Shown: positions 9,385 to 18,760, counted from the stretch's first letter. The stretch is 64,000 nt of DNA from Pontibacter sp. FD36 (GCF_015686655.1 NZ_JADPMP010000012.1:165193-229192); one strand, 5' to 3'. The notes: a model not told the origin generated them from the letters alone. Made by a program: numbers and translations.

Positions 9385-11811
9385 CTAGCGACCGCCTTTG
9401 TCATCGTTGTTGATCTTTTTGCTGCGCTTGCCGCCGTTGGTATTCATCTGCCCGAAGCGCCACTCGAAAGACAAGCGCACTGAGCGGTTGAAGTTAAAAG
9501 AGCGGGACTCGTAGGCGAAGGTAGGGTCGTTGCGCTGCCCGGTCTGTTTCATGCTGCGGTTGAAAGGGTTGTTTACACCCAGTGTGACGCTGGCCTTCTT
9601 ATCCAAGAACTCACGCTTGGCCGCAAAGCCATACCAGTGCCAGCCTGAGTTGCTGCTCTGCAGGTTCAGCCAGCCGGAGCTATAGTTGCCGTAAGCCTGG
9701 AAAGAGTAGTCATTCGGCAGTTTGTAGGTGGTATTCAGGTTCATGCTCCACACTAGTCCGGAGTTGCTCAGGTTGCGTGCCGGACTTTCTACATCAAGGT
9801 AGCGCAGGTCAGAGCCACCGCTCATGTTCCAGTTCTTGTTCAGCTGGCCCGACAGGTTCAGGTTCAGTCCATAGATCTTGCGTTGCGCCACGTTTTGCGG
9901 CGACAGAATTGATACGCCATTTTCATCAACCTGGGACAGGTACTCAATCGCATTGTCGGTATAGCGCCAGTAGAGCGCCGTGTTGATGTTAAGCCCTTTG
10001 TCAGTGCTCATGCTGTGGCCCAGTTCTACGGCGTGGTTCAGTTCAGGATCCAGGTAGGGGTTGCCGGTGCGCAGGTTCAGGGTATCGCTGGCATCTACCC
10101 AGGGGTTGAGGTACCAGATAAGCGGCCGCTGGATGCGCTGGGTATAGCTGGCTTTCAGGGTATGCGCCTTTATCCCTTTCGACACCGAGATGCTCGGTAT
10201 CAGGTTGGTGTACTCGTTGCTCATTTTAGTTTTGGTACTCTCAAAATCTCCTGAGATATCGGTGTGCTCCAGGCGGGCTCCGGCCTTGATGTTCCACTTC
10301 GATTTGGTGCTCAGGTGCAGGGAGGTATAGCCCGAGTATACCCGCTGAAAGTAATTGAAATCGTTCGACTGACTTGGGTCAGGCTCCAGCGGACTTACTC
10401 CGTCCAGCGATTGCAATACCCTGAACTCACTGCCGATGTCGCGGCGGATGGCCTTGGCACCCACTTCCAGTTTCAGACTGGTGGTGTCGCGGAGGCCGTT
10501 CAGCTTAAAAGGATGGGTATAGTCGGTTTGCAGGGTGTATTCCTTGTTCCGACTGAAGTTCTTGCTTTGCTGCCGGAAGGTGAGCTCGTCACCGGAGGTA
10601 TAGTTCTCGGCCTCGTACTCGTAGTTGTCGGGCATGCGGCTGTACTGCGACAGGATGGAAAGCTCCTGCTCCGGCTTAAAGGTTTTGGTATAGCCCAAAT
10701 CCAGTTGTCCGTTCCCGTAGGGGTTTGTGTAGCTCCTTTCTGAACGAAAATTCTGGAGCAGGTTGCCATTCGTATCACGGAGCCTGTTCAAAATGGTATT
10801 GTCGTTCGGGAAATCTCCACCCCATACGTTGGCCGAAAAGTTGATGCGGCTTGTGGAGTCCGGGTCGTAGTCGATGCTCATTTCGCCGTTGCCTCCAAAA
10901 CCGGTGTTATCAGCCCAGGTAGTTTGCTCGAAAACAGATATAGGCTCCCCGTTTACCAGGTTGGTGCGCGTACTCTCCATGCTGTATTTGTTGCGGTACT
11001 GATAGCCGCTGGCCGAAAGCGAAATACCGAGCTTTTTTTTGCGGTAGTTCAGGTTAGTGCCCAGGTAGCGGTTCAGGTTGCCGGTTGTGACATTGGTGGA
11101 GCCGTTGAAGCCCTGCAAGCCCTTTTTGGTGATGATGTTGATTACACCGGCCGAGCCTTCCGCATCGTAACGGGCGCCCGGACTTGTGATCACCTCCACC
11201 GACTTGATGTTATCGGCGGGCATCTGGCGGAGCGCCTCAGCCAGGTTGCGGGCCATCATACCGGAAGGCTTGCCGTTCACGAGTACCTTGATGTTGCTGT
11301 TGCCGCGCATCTGCACGTTGCCGTCGAGGTTTACGGTAAGCGTAGGCACTTTACGCAATACGTCCGCCGCGTTGCCCCCAGCGTTGGAGACATCCTTTTC
11401 AGCATTGTACACCAGTTTGTCGCCTTTGTCTTCCACCAGCGCCTTCATGGCCGTTACTTCTACCGCGGCCAGCATTTTGCTGTCAGAGTTGAGCGGAACT
11501 TTACCAAGTTGGAGCACAGGCTGATCGGCTGTCAGTGTGATCGGGAGCTTTTTAGGGCGGTATCCCAGAAAAGTAAGATCCAGGGTATAGCTGCCCAGGG
11601 GCAGGTTGGCCAACTCGAATTTGCCTTCACCGTCTGCGGCGGTTCCGGATATTAGTTTGTCGCCGTTTTTGAGTACGGCATTGGCATAGCCGATGGGGGC
11701 TGCGGTCAGAGAGTCGCTGAGCACACCGCTCAATTTGCCCGAATGGGCCATCTGTGCCATCGTGCCATTACCAATCAGCAGCAAGAGAATTAAAGTAAAT
11801 AACTGTTTCAT
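9385..11811 (-). CDS. TonB-dependent outer-membrane receptor (OMP_b-brl_3 type)
   Basis: This 808-residue outer-membrane protein has a signal peptide (MKQLFTLILLLLIGNGTMAQ). A carboxypeptidase-regulatory-like beta sandwich spans about residues 25-105 (GVLSDSLTAAPIGYANAVL, GSYTLDLTFLGYRP). The TonB plug spans about 125-235 (DVLRKVPTLTVNLDGNVQMRG, SVEVITSPGARYDAEGSAGVINI), and the barrel ends in the aromatic pattern SVRLSFEWRFG. The C-terminal tail after the barrel is short and basic (GGKRSKKINNDDKGGR), which is unusual for a barrel end but common in this subfamily. No SusD-like partner, sigma factor or anti-sigma gene is adjacent, so the imported ligand is unknown. It is monocistronic, with a terminator on the right-hand side of its stop. 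Confidence 0.93.
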   Translation of the reverse strand: MKQLFTLILLLLIGNGTMAQMAHSGKLSGVLSDSLTAAPIGYANAVLKNGDKLISGTAADGEGKFELANLPLGSYTLDLTFLGYRPKKLPITLTADQPVLQLGKVPLNSDSKMLAAVEVTAMKALVEDKGDKLVYNAEKDVSNAGGNAADVLRKVPTLTVNLDGNVQMRGNSNIKVLVNGKPSGMMARNLAEALRQMPADNIKSVEVITSPGARYDAEGSAGVINIITKKGLQGFNGSTNVTTGNLNRYLGTNLNYRKKKLGISLSASGYQYRNKYSMESTRTNLVNGEPISVFEQTTWADNTGFGGNGEMSIDYDPDSTSRINFSANVWGGDFPNDNTILNRLRDTNGNLLQNFRSERSYTNPYGNGQLDLGYTKTFKPEQELSILSQYSRMPDNYEYEAENYTSGDELTFRQQSKNFSRNKEYTLQTDYTHPFKLNGLRDTTSLKLEVGAKAIRRDIGSEFRVLQSLDGVSPLEPDPSQSNDFNYFQRVYSGYTSLHLSTKSKWNIKAGARLEHTDISGDFESTKTKMSNEYTNLIPSISVSKGIKAHTLKASYTQRIQRPLIWYLNPWVDASDTLNLRTGNPYLDPELNHAVELGHSMSTDKGLNINTALYWRYTDNAIEYLSQVDENGVSILSPQNVAQRKIYGLNLNLSGQLNKNWNMSGGSDLRYLDVESPARNLSNSGLVWSMNLNTTYKLPNDYSFQAYGNYSSGWLNLQSSNSGWHWYGFAAKREFLDKKASVTLGVNNPFNRSMKQTGQRNDPTFAYESRSFNFNRSVRLSFEWRFGQMNTNGGKRSKKINNDDKGGR

Positions 11812-12123
11812 AATTTTATTTTGTGAGGATAGAGTAGGTTAAGTATGGCAAACAGAACCCCGGGTAAAGCCAAAAGCTATACCTGCAGGTGGGTGAATAA
11901 GTGTTGAATTGGTGTTTTACTGATGCGAATTTGAACTATAGATGTAGTGCTTATGCCAATGGTTGCCTCTGTGCCTCAAATATTTTTTATTTTTTTCCAG
12001 GATGTTGCTCAACACCTTCTAAAACGAGGTATAGCAGGGGAGCCAAACCCAAATCGGTAGAGCCTGCTGCACCCATCTCAACCCGGGACAGGTATAGCAG
12101 TATGAGCTTGTAAAAAGAAACCG
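11812..12123. other. Divergent intergenic region, TonB receptor / DinB-like gene
   Basis: About 310 bases with AT-rich stretches near 11930-12000. Three copies of the AGGTATAG/CTATACCT octamer lie here (about 11877, 12027 and 12090). I found no promoter element I would defend and no gene. Confidence 0.45.
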
Positions 12124-12600
12124 ATGAAAGAGGAAAAACAATTGCGCGATCACCTGGAAAAACTGATGCGGATGGGACAGGCCTATCGACCGATGGATGA
12201 GCTGCTGCAGGGGCTAAACCTAACGGAAGCAGGGCGGCAGGTAGAGGAACTGCCCTATACCATCTGGCAATTGCTCGAGCATTTGCGCTTCGCCCAACAA
12301 GACATCCTGGACTTTTGCCGCAACCCCGCTTATCAGGAACCCGACTGGCCCGACGATTACTGGCCCGCCGACGTAGCCCCAGCCGATCAGCAAGCTCTGG
12401 ACCAGACCCTGCAGGCAATCAACCGGGACCTGGAGGCGATGGTACAACTGGTGCAGGATACCGAAAACGATCTCTTTGAACCTATACCACATGGCAATGG
12501 ACAGACACTCCTGCGCGAAGCCATGCTGGTGGCCGAGCACAATGCCTATCACTTTGGCCAGATCGTGGTGCTGCGGCGTCTGCTGGGTGCTGATCTGTAG
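12124..12600 (+). CDS. DinB-family protein (putative metal-dependent four-helix-bundle protein)
   Basis: The 158-residue cytoplasmic protein fits the DinB/YfiT superfamily in length and layout. It has a predicted four-helix bundle, an early His within EHLRFAQQDILDF near residue 55 and a C-terminal AEHNAYHFGQIVVLRRLLG in which the two histidines occupy the usual metal-binding positions of helix four. Members include thiol-dependent transferases and damage-inducible proteins; this one cannot be assigned more closely. It starts at an ATG with MKEEKQLRDHLEKLM and stands alone on the plus strand. Confidence 0.85.
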   Translation: MKEEKQLRDHLEKLMRMGQAYRPMDELLQGLNLTEAGRQVEELPYTIWQLLEHLRFAQQDILDFCRNPAYQEPDWPDDYWPADVAPADQQALDQTLQAINRDLEAMVQLVQDTENDLFEPIPHGNGQTLLREAMLVAEHNAYHFGQIVVLRRLLGADL

Positions 12601-12728
12601 GGGGAGGAGGTGCAGCTTATGTTAGCCGTTTTATTTGGGGTGTTGGTCTAATAGATTTTCATCTGAAAGCTGGATTTTTATACTTGAGTATCAAATTGAT
12701 ACCCATTGTAAACCAGCTGTTTAATGCC

Positions 12729-13496
12729 ATGCTTCAAAACAAAGACATCCTGCTGCTCCTGATCCGGCTCTTTCTGGGCTATATCTTTTTTTCGTCTGGT
12801 ATATGCAAATTGACGGGTGGAGAATTCGGTCAGCTAATCGGGCCGCCCTGGCTGGAGGAGCAGCTGGCGCAGTACGGGCTGGGGCTGTTTGCCAAGGTAG
12901 TGGCGGTGAGTCAGGTGCTGTGCGGTACGCTGCTGCTCTCGCAGCGCTTCAGTTTGCTCGGAGCCATCATGCTGGTGCCTATGAACGTGGCCATACTGGC
13001 CGTAACAGTTTCGCAGCAGTGGGCCGGCACGCCTTATGTCAATACGGTGATGCTGTTGCTCAACCTGACGCTGTTGTTACTGGAGCGGGACAAATTCCGC
13101 TTTCTGTGGCAGGCCAACCGGAGTTATCAGATCAGTCCCTCCGTGACAGACGCCATTGGCCAGAACCTGTACAGCTGGCTGGGGATCGGCCTTTGTCTGC
13201 TGACCCTGGCGGCGGCTCCTTTCAATATCTTTTTGACCAATGCATTTGCCTTGCCAGCTTTCGCTGCTTTTGCCGCTACGCTGCTTCGCAGTGAGCTGGT
13301 CGTGAAGCTCGACAGAGTGTTGCTGGCATTGCCTTTTGTAGCCATGACGTTTGTCACGATGGGTCTTCGAATCCCACACGTGCTTTGGGGCTTGGGTGGC
13401 GTGCTGCTGCTCGAAGGGCTGCTGTTGATGGTGCGACTATACCTGGGCAGAAGGCAGCAGCGCGGTCCGGTAGAAGCTGCCGCCCTGGCGGGCTAA
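12729..13496 (+). CDS. DoxX-family-like integral membrane protein
   Basis: The 255-residue product is almost entirely hydrophobic, with perhaps seven membrane segments. The first half matches the DoxX pattern (LLLIRLFLGYIFFSSGICKLTGG, then an amphipathic loop, then VVAVSQVLCGTLLLSQRFSLLGAI). A second membranous half extends past the normal DoxX length. A TTG at 12684 in frame could add 15 residues, but the ATG at 12729 begins directly before the first membrane segment and is preferred. DoxX relatives are linked to quinone or thiosulfate redox chemistry and to oxidative-stress complexes. Which applies here is unknown. A paired octamer (13510-13532) follows its stop. Confidence 0.75.
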   Translation: MLQNKDILLLLIRLFLGYIFFSSGICKLTGGEFGQLIGPPWLEEQLAQYGLGLFAKVVAVSQVLCGTLLLSQRFSLLGAIMLVPMNVAILAVTVSQQWAGTPYVNTVMLLLNLTLLLLERDKFRFLWQANRSYQISPSVTDAIGQNLYSWLGIGLCLLTLAAAPFNIFLTNAFALPAFAAFAATLLRSELVVKLDRVLLALPFVAMTFVTMGLRIPHVLWGLGGVLLLEGLLLMVRLYLGRRQQRGPVEAAALAG

Positions 13497-13509
13497 AAAG
13501 AAGCGACGG

Positions 13510-13532
13510 CTATACCTTTACAGCAGGTATAG
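13510..13532. repeat. Inverted pair of the AGGTATAG octamer
   Basis: CTATACCT at 13510-13517 and AGGTATAG at 13525-13532 form an 8-bp perfect stem with a 7-nt loop, starting 13 bases after the DoxX-like stop codon. There is no T-run after it, so it is not a typical intrinsic terminator. It is the only inverted pair of this window-wide repeated octamer found so close together. Confidence 0.7.
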
Positions 13533-13601
13533 GCAGCTTTCATCCTGCACGTCTCCTCCTAAATTTCATCCGTAAAATAAGAGGAGGAAGTGGCTTGAAA
13601 A

Positions 13602-13970
13602 ATGGAACAGATCCAGCAAGAGGAGCTTGAGATACGAAACCGCAAACTGCTGCTCATCAAAGTAGTGCATACCCTGGTGTGGGTGTTCTACAATGTCGTG
13701 ATCTTTTACCTGCTCTATGCCGTCATCGCCAACCGGATCGACAGGTGGGTCTGGATCTGCCTGGGCCTCATCGTGCTGGAGGGTCTTGTGCTGCTGGTGT
13801 TCAACAAAATGTGTCCTATCACCGTGGTGGCCCGGCGCTATTCGGACTCTACCAAAGATAATTTCGATATTTTCCTGCCTAACTGGCTAGCCAGGTATAA
13901 TAAAGCGATCTATACCACAATCGTTCTCATCAGTGTGCTTATATTAGCCTACCGTTTGGTGCAGGAGTGA
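13602..13970 (+). CDS. Small integral membrane protein, function unknown
   Basis: The 122-residue product has a charged N-terminus (MEQIQQEELEIRNRKLL) and three membrane segments, at about residues 23-43, 50-68 and 100-118. Between the second and third lies a conserved-looking cytosolic or periplasmic loop, NKMCPITVVARRYSDSTKD and FLPNWLARYNKAIY. I cannot name the family. It lies between the DoxX-like gene and the HTTM gene on the same strand with spacings of about 100 bases, so the three may be co-transcribed. Confidence 0.7.
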   Translation: MEQIQQEELEIRNRKLLLIKVVHTLVWVFYNVVIFYLLYAVIANRIDRWVWICLGLIVLEGLVLLVFNKMCPITVVARRYSDSTKDNFDIFLPNWLARYNKAIYTTIVLISVLILAYRLVQE

Positions 13971-14069
13971 TTGGAGAGAGCGTGGCTATACCTGGAGCAG
14001 GTAAGCTATGCGGAAAGCGGTGGTCATTCGCAACCTGGCTTCCTCAGAAGTCATACATCCTGAATCGCT

Positions 14070-15431
14070 ATGCAGCAGCTCATCAAGCCGATCGGCATTT
14101 ACCCGCTGGTTTACTTCCGCATCCTGTTCGGGTTGCTGATGTTCTGCGAAGGTATAGGTGCCGTGCTCATCAACTGGGTGCAGGAGCACTACGTGGAGCC
14201 GACCATCCATTTCAACTACATCGGGCTGGAGTGGATCAGGCCGCTGGCCGGCAATGGCATGGTATACCTGTACCTGTTCATGGCGCTGCTGGGCTTCCTG
14301 ATCATGGTAGGCTGGCGCTATAAGCTCACTTCCTTTCTATTTTTCCTGCTCTTCGGCTACAGCTTTTTCAGCGAAAAGACGCATTACCTCAACCACCACT
14401 ACCTCATCTGGCTGATCAGCGGACTGATGGTGACCCTGCCCGCCCACCGCAAATATTCCCTGGATGTGCGCAGGCTACCGGAGCTTGAAACGGAGGTGGC
14501 CCCGCAGTGGACGCTCTGGCTCTTCCGGGCGCAGCTGGTGCTGGTGTACTTTTACGCCGGAGTGGCCAAACTGCAACCCGACTGGCTGGCCGCCAAATCC
14601 ATGAGCATCTGGATGTCCGCCAAAACGCATTTTTATGTGATAGGCCCCTACCTGAACACTCCGACTATGATACAACTGGTGGTGTGGGGAGGGCTTTTCT
14701 TTGACTTCCTGATCGGCTTTGCCCTGCTCTGGCCGCGCACCCGGATGGTGGCTTTCTGGGTGGCCTTCGCTTTTCACATCTTCAATTCAGCGGTGTTTCA
14801 TGTAGGGGTTTTTCCATACTTCATGATCGCGGCCAATGTGCTGTTCTTTAGCCCGGAGCAGATCGCCCGCTGGTTTTTCCGGAAAAGGACCTCACCCGAA
14901 CTTCTGCAGCATGCTCCGCTCAAACAGCCCCGCTGGCAGCTTCGGCTGGGGGCGCAGTTCTGTGTACTATACCTGAGCTTCCAATTGCTCTTTCCGCTGC
15001 GGCACTTCTTTATTCCCGGCGACGTGAACTGGACCGAAGAAGGGCACCGCTTCTCCTGGCGCATGATGCTGCGCACCAAGCGCGGGCACGTATACTACCA
15101 GGTAAAAGACCCGGCGACAGAGCAAGTGCTATACGTTTCTCCTAACGACTACCTGGTGCGGGAGCAGCTGAAAGAATTGCCTAAGCACCCGGATATGATC
15201 TGGCAGTTTGCGCAGTTCCTGAAGCTGGAATTTCAAAAGAAAGGGATAGCCAACCCGGAAGTATATGCCATCTCCCGCCTCAGCTTAAATGGCTACCCGG
15301 CGCACCCCATCGTAGACCCTACCGTGGACCTGGCGGCTATACCTTATACCTGGGGTGCCAAAAGTTGGGTAACACCACGGCCCGAGGCAGACGGTTGGCC
15401 CTGGGTGAAACAAATCATTTCAGAGAAGTGA
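14070..15431 (+). CDS. HTTM-domain membrane protein, vitamin K-dependent gamma-carboxylase-like
   Basis: This 453-residue polytopic membrane protein matches the bacterial homologues of vitamin K-dependent gamma-glutamyl carboxylase. It has the opening PLVYFRILFGLLMFCEGIG, then FFSEKTHYLNHHYLIWLIS near residues 99-117, the core VYFYAGVAKLQPDWL near 159-173 and FHIFNSAVFHVGVFPYFM further on. Lys167 in AGVAKL aligns by eye with the catalytic base Lys218 of the human enzyme, whose neighbour Lys217 is Ala here. The C-terminal third is soluble (GHVYYQVKDPATEQVLYVSPNDY). Known bacterial relatives may carboxylate glutamate or act on other substrates with reduced quinone; the reaction here is unproven. 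It is the third gene of a possible operon of membrane proteins starting at 12729. Confidence 0.88.
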   Translation: MQQLIKPIGIYPLVYFRILFGLLMFCEGIGAVLINWVQEHYVEPTIHFNYIGLEWIRPLAGNGMVYLYLFMALLGFLIMVGWRYKLTSFLFFLLFGYSFFSEKTHYLNHHYLIWLISGLMVTLPAHRKYSLDVRRLPELETEVAPQWTLWLFRAQLVLVYFYAGVAKLQPDWLAAKSMSIWMSAKTHFYVIGPYLNTPTMIQLVVWGGLFFDFLIGFALLWPRTRMVAFWVAFAFHIFNSAVFHVGVFPYFMIAANVLFFSPEQIARWFFRKRTSPELLQHAPLKQPRWQLRLGAQFCVLYLSFQLLFPLRHFFIPGDVNWTEEGHRFSWRMMLRTKRGHVYYQVKDPATEQVLYVSPNDYLVREQLKELPKHPDMIWQFAQFLKLEFQKKGIANPEVYAISRLSLNGYPAHPIVDPTVDLAAIPYTWGAKSWVTPRPEADGWPWVKQIISEK

Positions 15432-15547
15432 TCAGCTATACCTGTTTTGCAGAATACCACTGTTATTTATGGGATAATCTATAAATCTGTTTAGCTTTCA
15501 GTCTCGGAAGGAGGGAGGGACAGCAAATAAACCACAGAAAAAGCAGC

Positions 15548-16993
15548 ATGAAAAGCAATTTGTATCGAAAACCCATCCAGCTTCTGCTGTTCTTTTTGAT
15601 GCTGTCAGCACCCGGACGCACGATTGCGCAGCACAAGCCGATCATGTTTGCCGCAACGGATGTGAAAGCCGATATGGCCTATGCTTACGAAACGCTGCAA
15701 AAGGCCCATTACAACCTCTACGCCTATGTGAGCAAGCGGGACTATGACGCAGCTTATGACGATTTAGTAAAGTCGATCCGCAAAGACTCCCTCAGCATGC
15801 TCGAGACAACCATGCTGATGCAGCGGCTACTGGCGATCGGCAACGTAGGGCATAGCGAGGTGGATTTCCCGGCCGCATCTTATATCACTTACGCCACGCA
15901 GGGCGGCACCGTGCTTCCGCTCGAGTTGGCTTTTGAAGATGGCAAAACCTTTGTCCGCAAAAGCTATGTGCCGGATTCCAGCGTACAGGTTGGCGACCAG
16001 CTGCTGCAGCTCAACGGCAAACCGGTGCGGAAAATAAAATCTGCGATCCATCCCTACCTGTCAGCCGAGCGGCCCTACTTCAAAGACGCCAAACTCGAGT
16101 TCTGGTCTTTTCCACGCTATTACTGGGCTGTATTCGGGCAGCAGGAGGCCTTTAAAGTGAAAGTGAAACATGCGGACGGCAAGCGCAGCACCCATACCCT
16201 GGAGCCGATCACCGTGATGGGTTACGAGGCAAGCCGGGGAGGCGAGATCCTGAAAAACGAGCGCTCATTCAAGTATATCGATGATGTCGCCTACCTGCAT
16301 CCTGGTCCTTTCAGCTCAGCGGAGCCGGACGGGGAGGCACAGTTCAAAGCCTTTGTCGACAGCGCTTTTGCGGACATCAACACCCGGCAGGCCCGCTACC
16401 TGATCCTGGACCTGCGCAACAATGCCGGTGGGCACAACACCTTCAGCGAATACCTTATCGCCTATTTCGCAGACAAGCCTTTCCGCTGGTTCTCTGACTT
16501 CACCGTCAGGACCAGTGAGGTGCTCAAGACCCAAACCCGCAAGCAATTCCCAAAGGCTATACCTGACGACTATACCCGCCAGATCCTGGAGACTCCTGAT
16601 GGAGAGACCTTCGCCTACGCCCAAACCATGCAGCAGCCTATGCCGGAGGAACAGCGGTTCAAGGGCAAGGTATACGTGCTCGTCAACCGCCAGTCCTACT
16701 CCATGGCTGCCGTGAGTGGAGCGCTCATACAGGACTATGGTTTTGGCGAGATCGTGGGAGAGGAGACCGGCGACACACCGACCCTCTATGCCGCGCAGTT
16801 CAGCTTTCAGCTGCCCCGCACCAGTGTAGAGCTCAAAGTACCCAAAGGCTATATCGTGCGGCCAAACGGAAACGAAAAGCTGACCGGCCTCATACCAGAT
16901 CATCTTGTGCGCGACCACCTGCTCGACGAAGATGACGAAGTGCTGCGCTATACCCTGGACAAACTGATCAGGCCGCTACAGGCAAAGCAATAA
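15548..16993 (+). CDS. S41-family (tail-specific) peptidase, secreted
   Basis: The 481-residue protein has a signal peptide (LLLFFLMLSAPGRTIAQ) and a helical N-terminal part. A degenerate PDZ-like stretch follows around residues 115-165 (VQVGDQLLQLNGKPVRKI), then the S41 protease core from about residue 240: ARYLILDLRNNAGGHNTFSE, KVYVLVNRQSYSMAAVSGAL and FGEIVGEETGD. Ser385 in SYSMA is the likely nucleophile and the Lys some 25 residues later is not obvious, so activity is probable but not certain. A purine-rich GAAGGAGGGAGGGA lies about 40 bases before the ATG, too far to be a normal ribosome site. TTTA (15466) and TAGCTTTC (15492) could form a weak promoter. Confidence 0.88.
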   Translation: MKSNLYRKPIQLLLFFLMLSAPGRTIAQHKPIMFAATDVKADMAYAYETLQKAHYNLYAYVSKRDYDAAYDDLVKSIRKDSLSMLETTMLMQRLLAIGNVGHSEVDFPAASYITYATQGGTVLPLELAFEDGKTFVRKSYVPDSSVQVGDQLLQLNGKPVRKIKSAIHPYLSAERPYFKDAKLEFWSFPRYYWAVFGQQEAFKVKVKHADGKRSTHTLEPITVMGYEASRGGEILKNERSFKYIDDVAYLHPGPFSSAEPDGEAQFKAFVDSAFADINTRQARYLILDLRNNAGGHNTFSEYLIAYFADKPFRWFSDFTVRTSEVLKTQTRKQFPKAIPDDYTRQILETPDGETFAYAQTMQQPMPEEQRFKGKVYVLVNRQSYSMAAVSGALIQDYGFGEIVGEETGDTPTLYAAQFSFQLPRTSVELKVPKGYIVRPNGNEKLTGLIPDHLVRDHLLDEDDEVLRYTLDKLIRPLQAKQ

Positions 16994-17096
16994 CATCCGC
17001 CTATACCTGGAAATTCAGGGCCAGTGATACCGGTCCGCAGAACCAATTGCTTAGGCAACGGTAAACATGAGGAGTGATCTCTGAACAAAAGATTCC

Positions 17097-17960
17097 ATGC
17101 CTATGACCAAGCTGCAACACCACTATTTCGATTTACCGGATGTGCGCCTGCATGCCGTGCGGGCAGGAGACGAGGCTGGCGAGACACTTATGTTTCTGCA
17201 TGGCTTTCCGGAGCATTGGTATGGCTGGCACCGGCAGCTCGACTTTTTTGCAGCAGCCGGCTACGATGTGGTAGCGCCTGATCAGCGCGGCTATAATTTG
17301 AGCAGCAAGCCCAAAGTGGTAAAAGCCTATACCCTGGACAAGCTCACCGGCGACATCGTGCGGCTTATCAGTCAGCTGGGCAAGGAGCAGGTGGTGCTGG
17401 TGGGACACGACTGGGGCGGCATGGTGGCCTGGACACTGGCTATGCATTTTCCGCACCTGCTCCGCAAGCTTGTCATCCTAAACATACCCCATCCGGCCAT
17501 CATGCAGGAGCACCTCCGGAAAAATCCGAAGCAGATGCTCCGCAGCTGGTATGCCGCCTTCTTTCAGCTGCCCCTGCTGCCCGAGCAGGCAGCGCAGGCT
17601 TTTGACTTTAAAGCGCTGTCGCAGGCCATGACCGGCACCTCCAGACCTCACACTTTTTCAGAAGAGGACCTGGCCATTTACAAAGAGGGCTGGCAGCAGC
17701 CCAACGCCCTCACCAGTATGATCAACTGGTACCGGGCCTTCAGACACAATCCCCTCGACCTCAGCAGTACAATTGAAGTACCCACCCTCATGATCTGGGG
17801 CAAAGAAGACACAGCACTAGGCGCTGAGATGGCCGAGCCTAGCATTGCTTTTTGTCCGAAGGGCAGGCTGGTCTTTCTGGACGAGGCAACACACTGGCTG
17901 CACCACGAGCAGCCAGACAGAGTGAACCAGGAGATATTGACATTTCTAAGGAACAGTTGA
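17097..17960 (+). CDS. Alpha/beta hydrolase, epoxide-hydrolase-like
   Basis: The 287-residue soluble hydrolase has the oxyanion motif HGFPEHW (residues 35-41) and the nucleophile elbow GHDWGG with Asp105, typical of epoxide hydrolases and haloalkane dehalogenases. It also has a charge-relay acid in WGKEDTAL and a histidine in ATHWLHHEQ. Tyr residues in SWYAAFF and NWYRAF could be the epoxide-activating lid tyrosines. HGFPE followed by Trp favours epoxide hydrolase over dehalogenase. A second in-frame ATG two codons later (17103) is an equally good start. No partner gene is coupled to it. Confidence 0.88.
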   Translation: MPMTKLQHHYFDLPDVRLHAVRAGDEAGETLMFLHGFPEHWYGWHRQLDFFAAAGYDVVAPDQRGYNLSSKPKVVKAYTLDKLTGDIVRLISQLGKEQVVLVGHDWGGMVAWTLAMHFPHLLRKLVILNIPHPAIMQEHLRKNPKQMLRSWYAAFFQLPLLPEQAAQAFDFKALSQAMTGTSRPHTFSEEDLAIYKEGWQQPNALTSMINWYRAFRHNPLDLSSTIEVPTLMIWGKEDTALGAEMAEPSIAFCPKGRLVFLDEATHWLHHEQPDRVNQEILTFLRNS

Positions 17961-18082
17961 TAACTCTGACTGGAGATATACCTTATTGTTAATTGGTGAA
18001 AGTGGTTGATTATCAGGTGAAAGTGTGCTCTGTTTATGCCTGGTGACGTATAAATAAGGTGGTGATTTTAAAAGAGCATGCT

Positions 18083-18700
18083 ATGAAGAAAATGTTACGA
18101 ACCTGGGGGCTACTGGCCTTCGTTTGCTTATGGAGCCTGACGGCCTGTGAGGAAAAGGTCAGCGCCGATCCTGCTGTCGATCTCTCGTTCACATCCGCTG
18201 AATTCCTGCTGGATGATCTGGATGCCTTATCAAAGCCGCATCTGCGGGACGGCTGTGATAAAAAACAATTCAACATCCATTCAGTGGCAACCGCGCAGAC
18301 CGAGCGGCACACGCTCGCTTATATTCTGCCGATGCTGCACCTGCAGGCAAACCAGGCGGGCAGTATCCGGGATTATGCCCAGGAGCACCAGCGTACTACT
18401 GCTAGCCCCCGCGGCAGCATCAGCATCATTCACCAGGAGATTCTGATGAAGGCCAATGCCGAGCGCGACATCCTCCTGAAAGCCTATAATGATAACCGCA
18501 TCAGCTTTGCACAGCTCGAAGAAAGGCTACAGGTACTGCACGAACGGGTAGAAGCGGAGCTTCGTAACCATGAAAGAAAACAGGAGCACATGCAGGTGCT
18601 GCGCAGTCAGCGGTCAGCGCTTTTCCAAAACATAGAGGCCGTGCTGGATCGTGAGCAGTTGCACCAGTGGACTAGCTGGAGGCGCAGCATTCCGTCGTAA
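18083..18700 (+). CDS. Helical periplasmic lipoprotein, possibly Spy/CpxP-like
   Basis: The chosen ATG gives a 205-residue product with a clear lipoprotein leader (MKKMLRTWGLLAFVCLWSLTAC, Cys22). An upstream ATG at 18059 would add eight residues before the leader. The mature part is charged and helical with a long coiled-coil-like segment (about residues 125-190, rich in Glu/Arg/Gln/Leu) ending VLDREQLHQWTSW. The last element resembles the LTxxQ-type motif after a helical hairpin in Spy/CpxP or zinc-resistance-associated proteins. That family assignment is a guess. A strong terminator follows at once. Confidence 0.75.
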   Translation: MKKMLRTWGLLAFVCLWSLTACEEKVSADPAVDLSFTSAEFLLDDLDALSKPHLRDGCDKKQFNIHSVATAQTERHTLAYILPMLHLQANQAGSIRDYAQEHQRTTASPRGSISIIHQEILMKANAERDILLKAYNDNRISFAQLEERLQVLHERVEAELRNHERKQEHMQVLRSQRSALFQNIEAVLDREQLHQWTSWRRSIPS

Positions 18701-18720
18701 GTTGCTGCAATGCACTAAAC

Positions 18721-18760
18721 AAAAAACGCTCACAGCTGCTAGCAGCTGTGAGCGTTTTTT
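18721..18760. terminator. Strong palindromic terminator
   Basis: A perfect palindrome, AAAAAACGCTCACAGCTGCT and its complement, begins 20 bases after the stop at 18700. It ends in TTTTTT and, being symmetric, could work in both directions. Confidence 0.93.

Noticed and set aside
10924..11655. A 243-residue open frame on the plus strand
   Set aside because: It is antisense to the plug domain of the TonB receptor and resembles no protein.
13510..13532. Octamer inverted pair as an intrinsic terminator
   Set aside because: There is no T-run after the stem and the stem is only moderately GC-rich.
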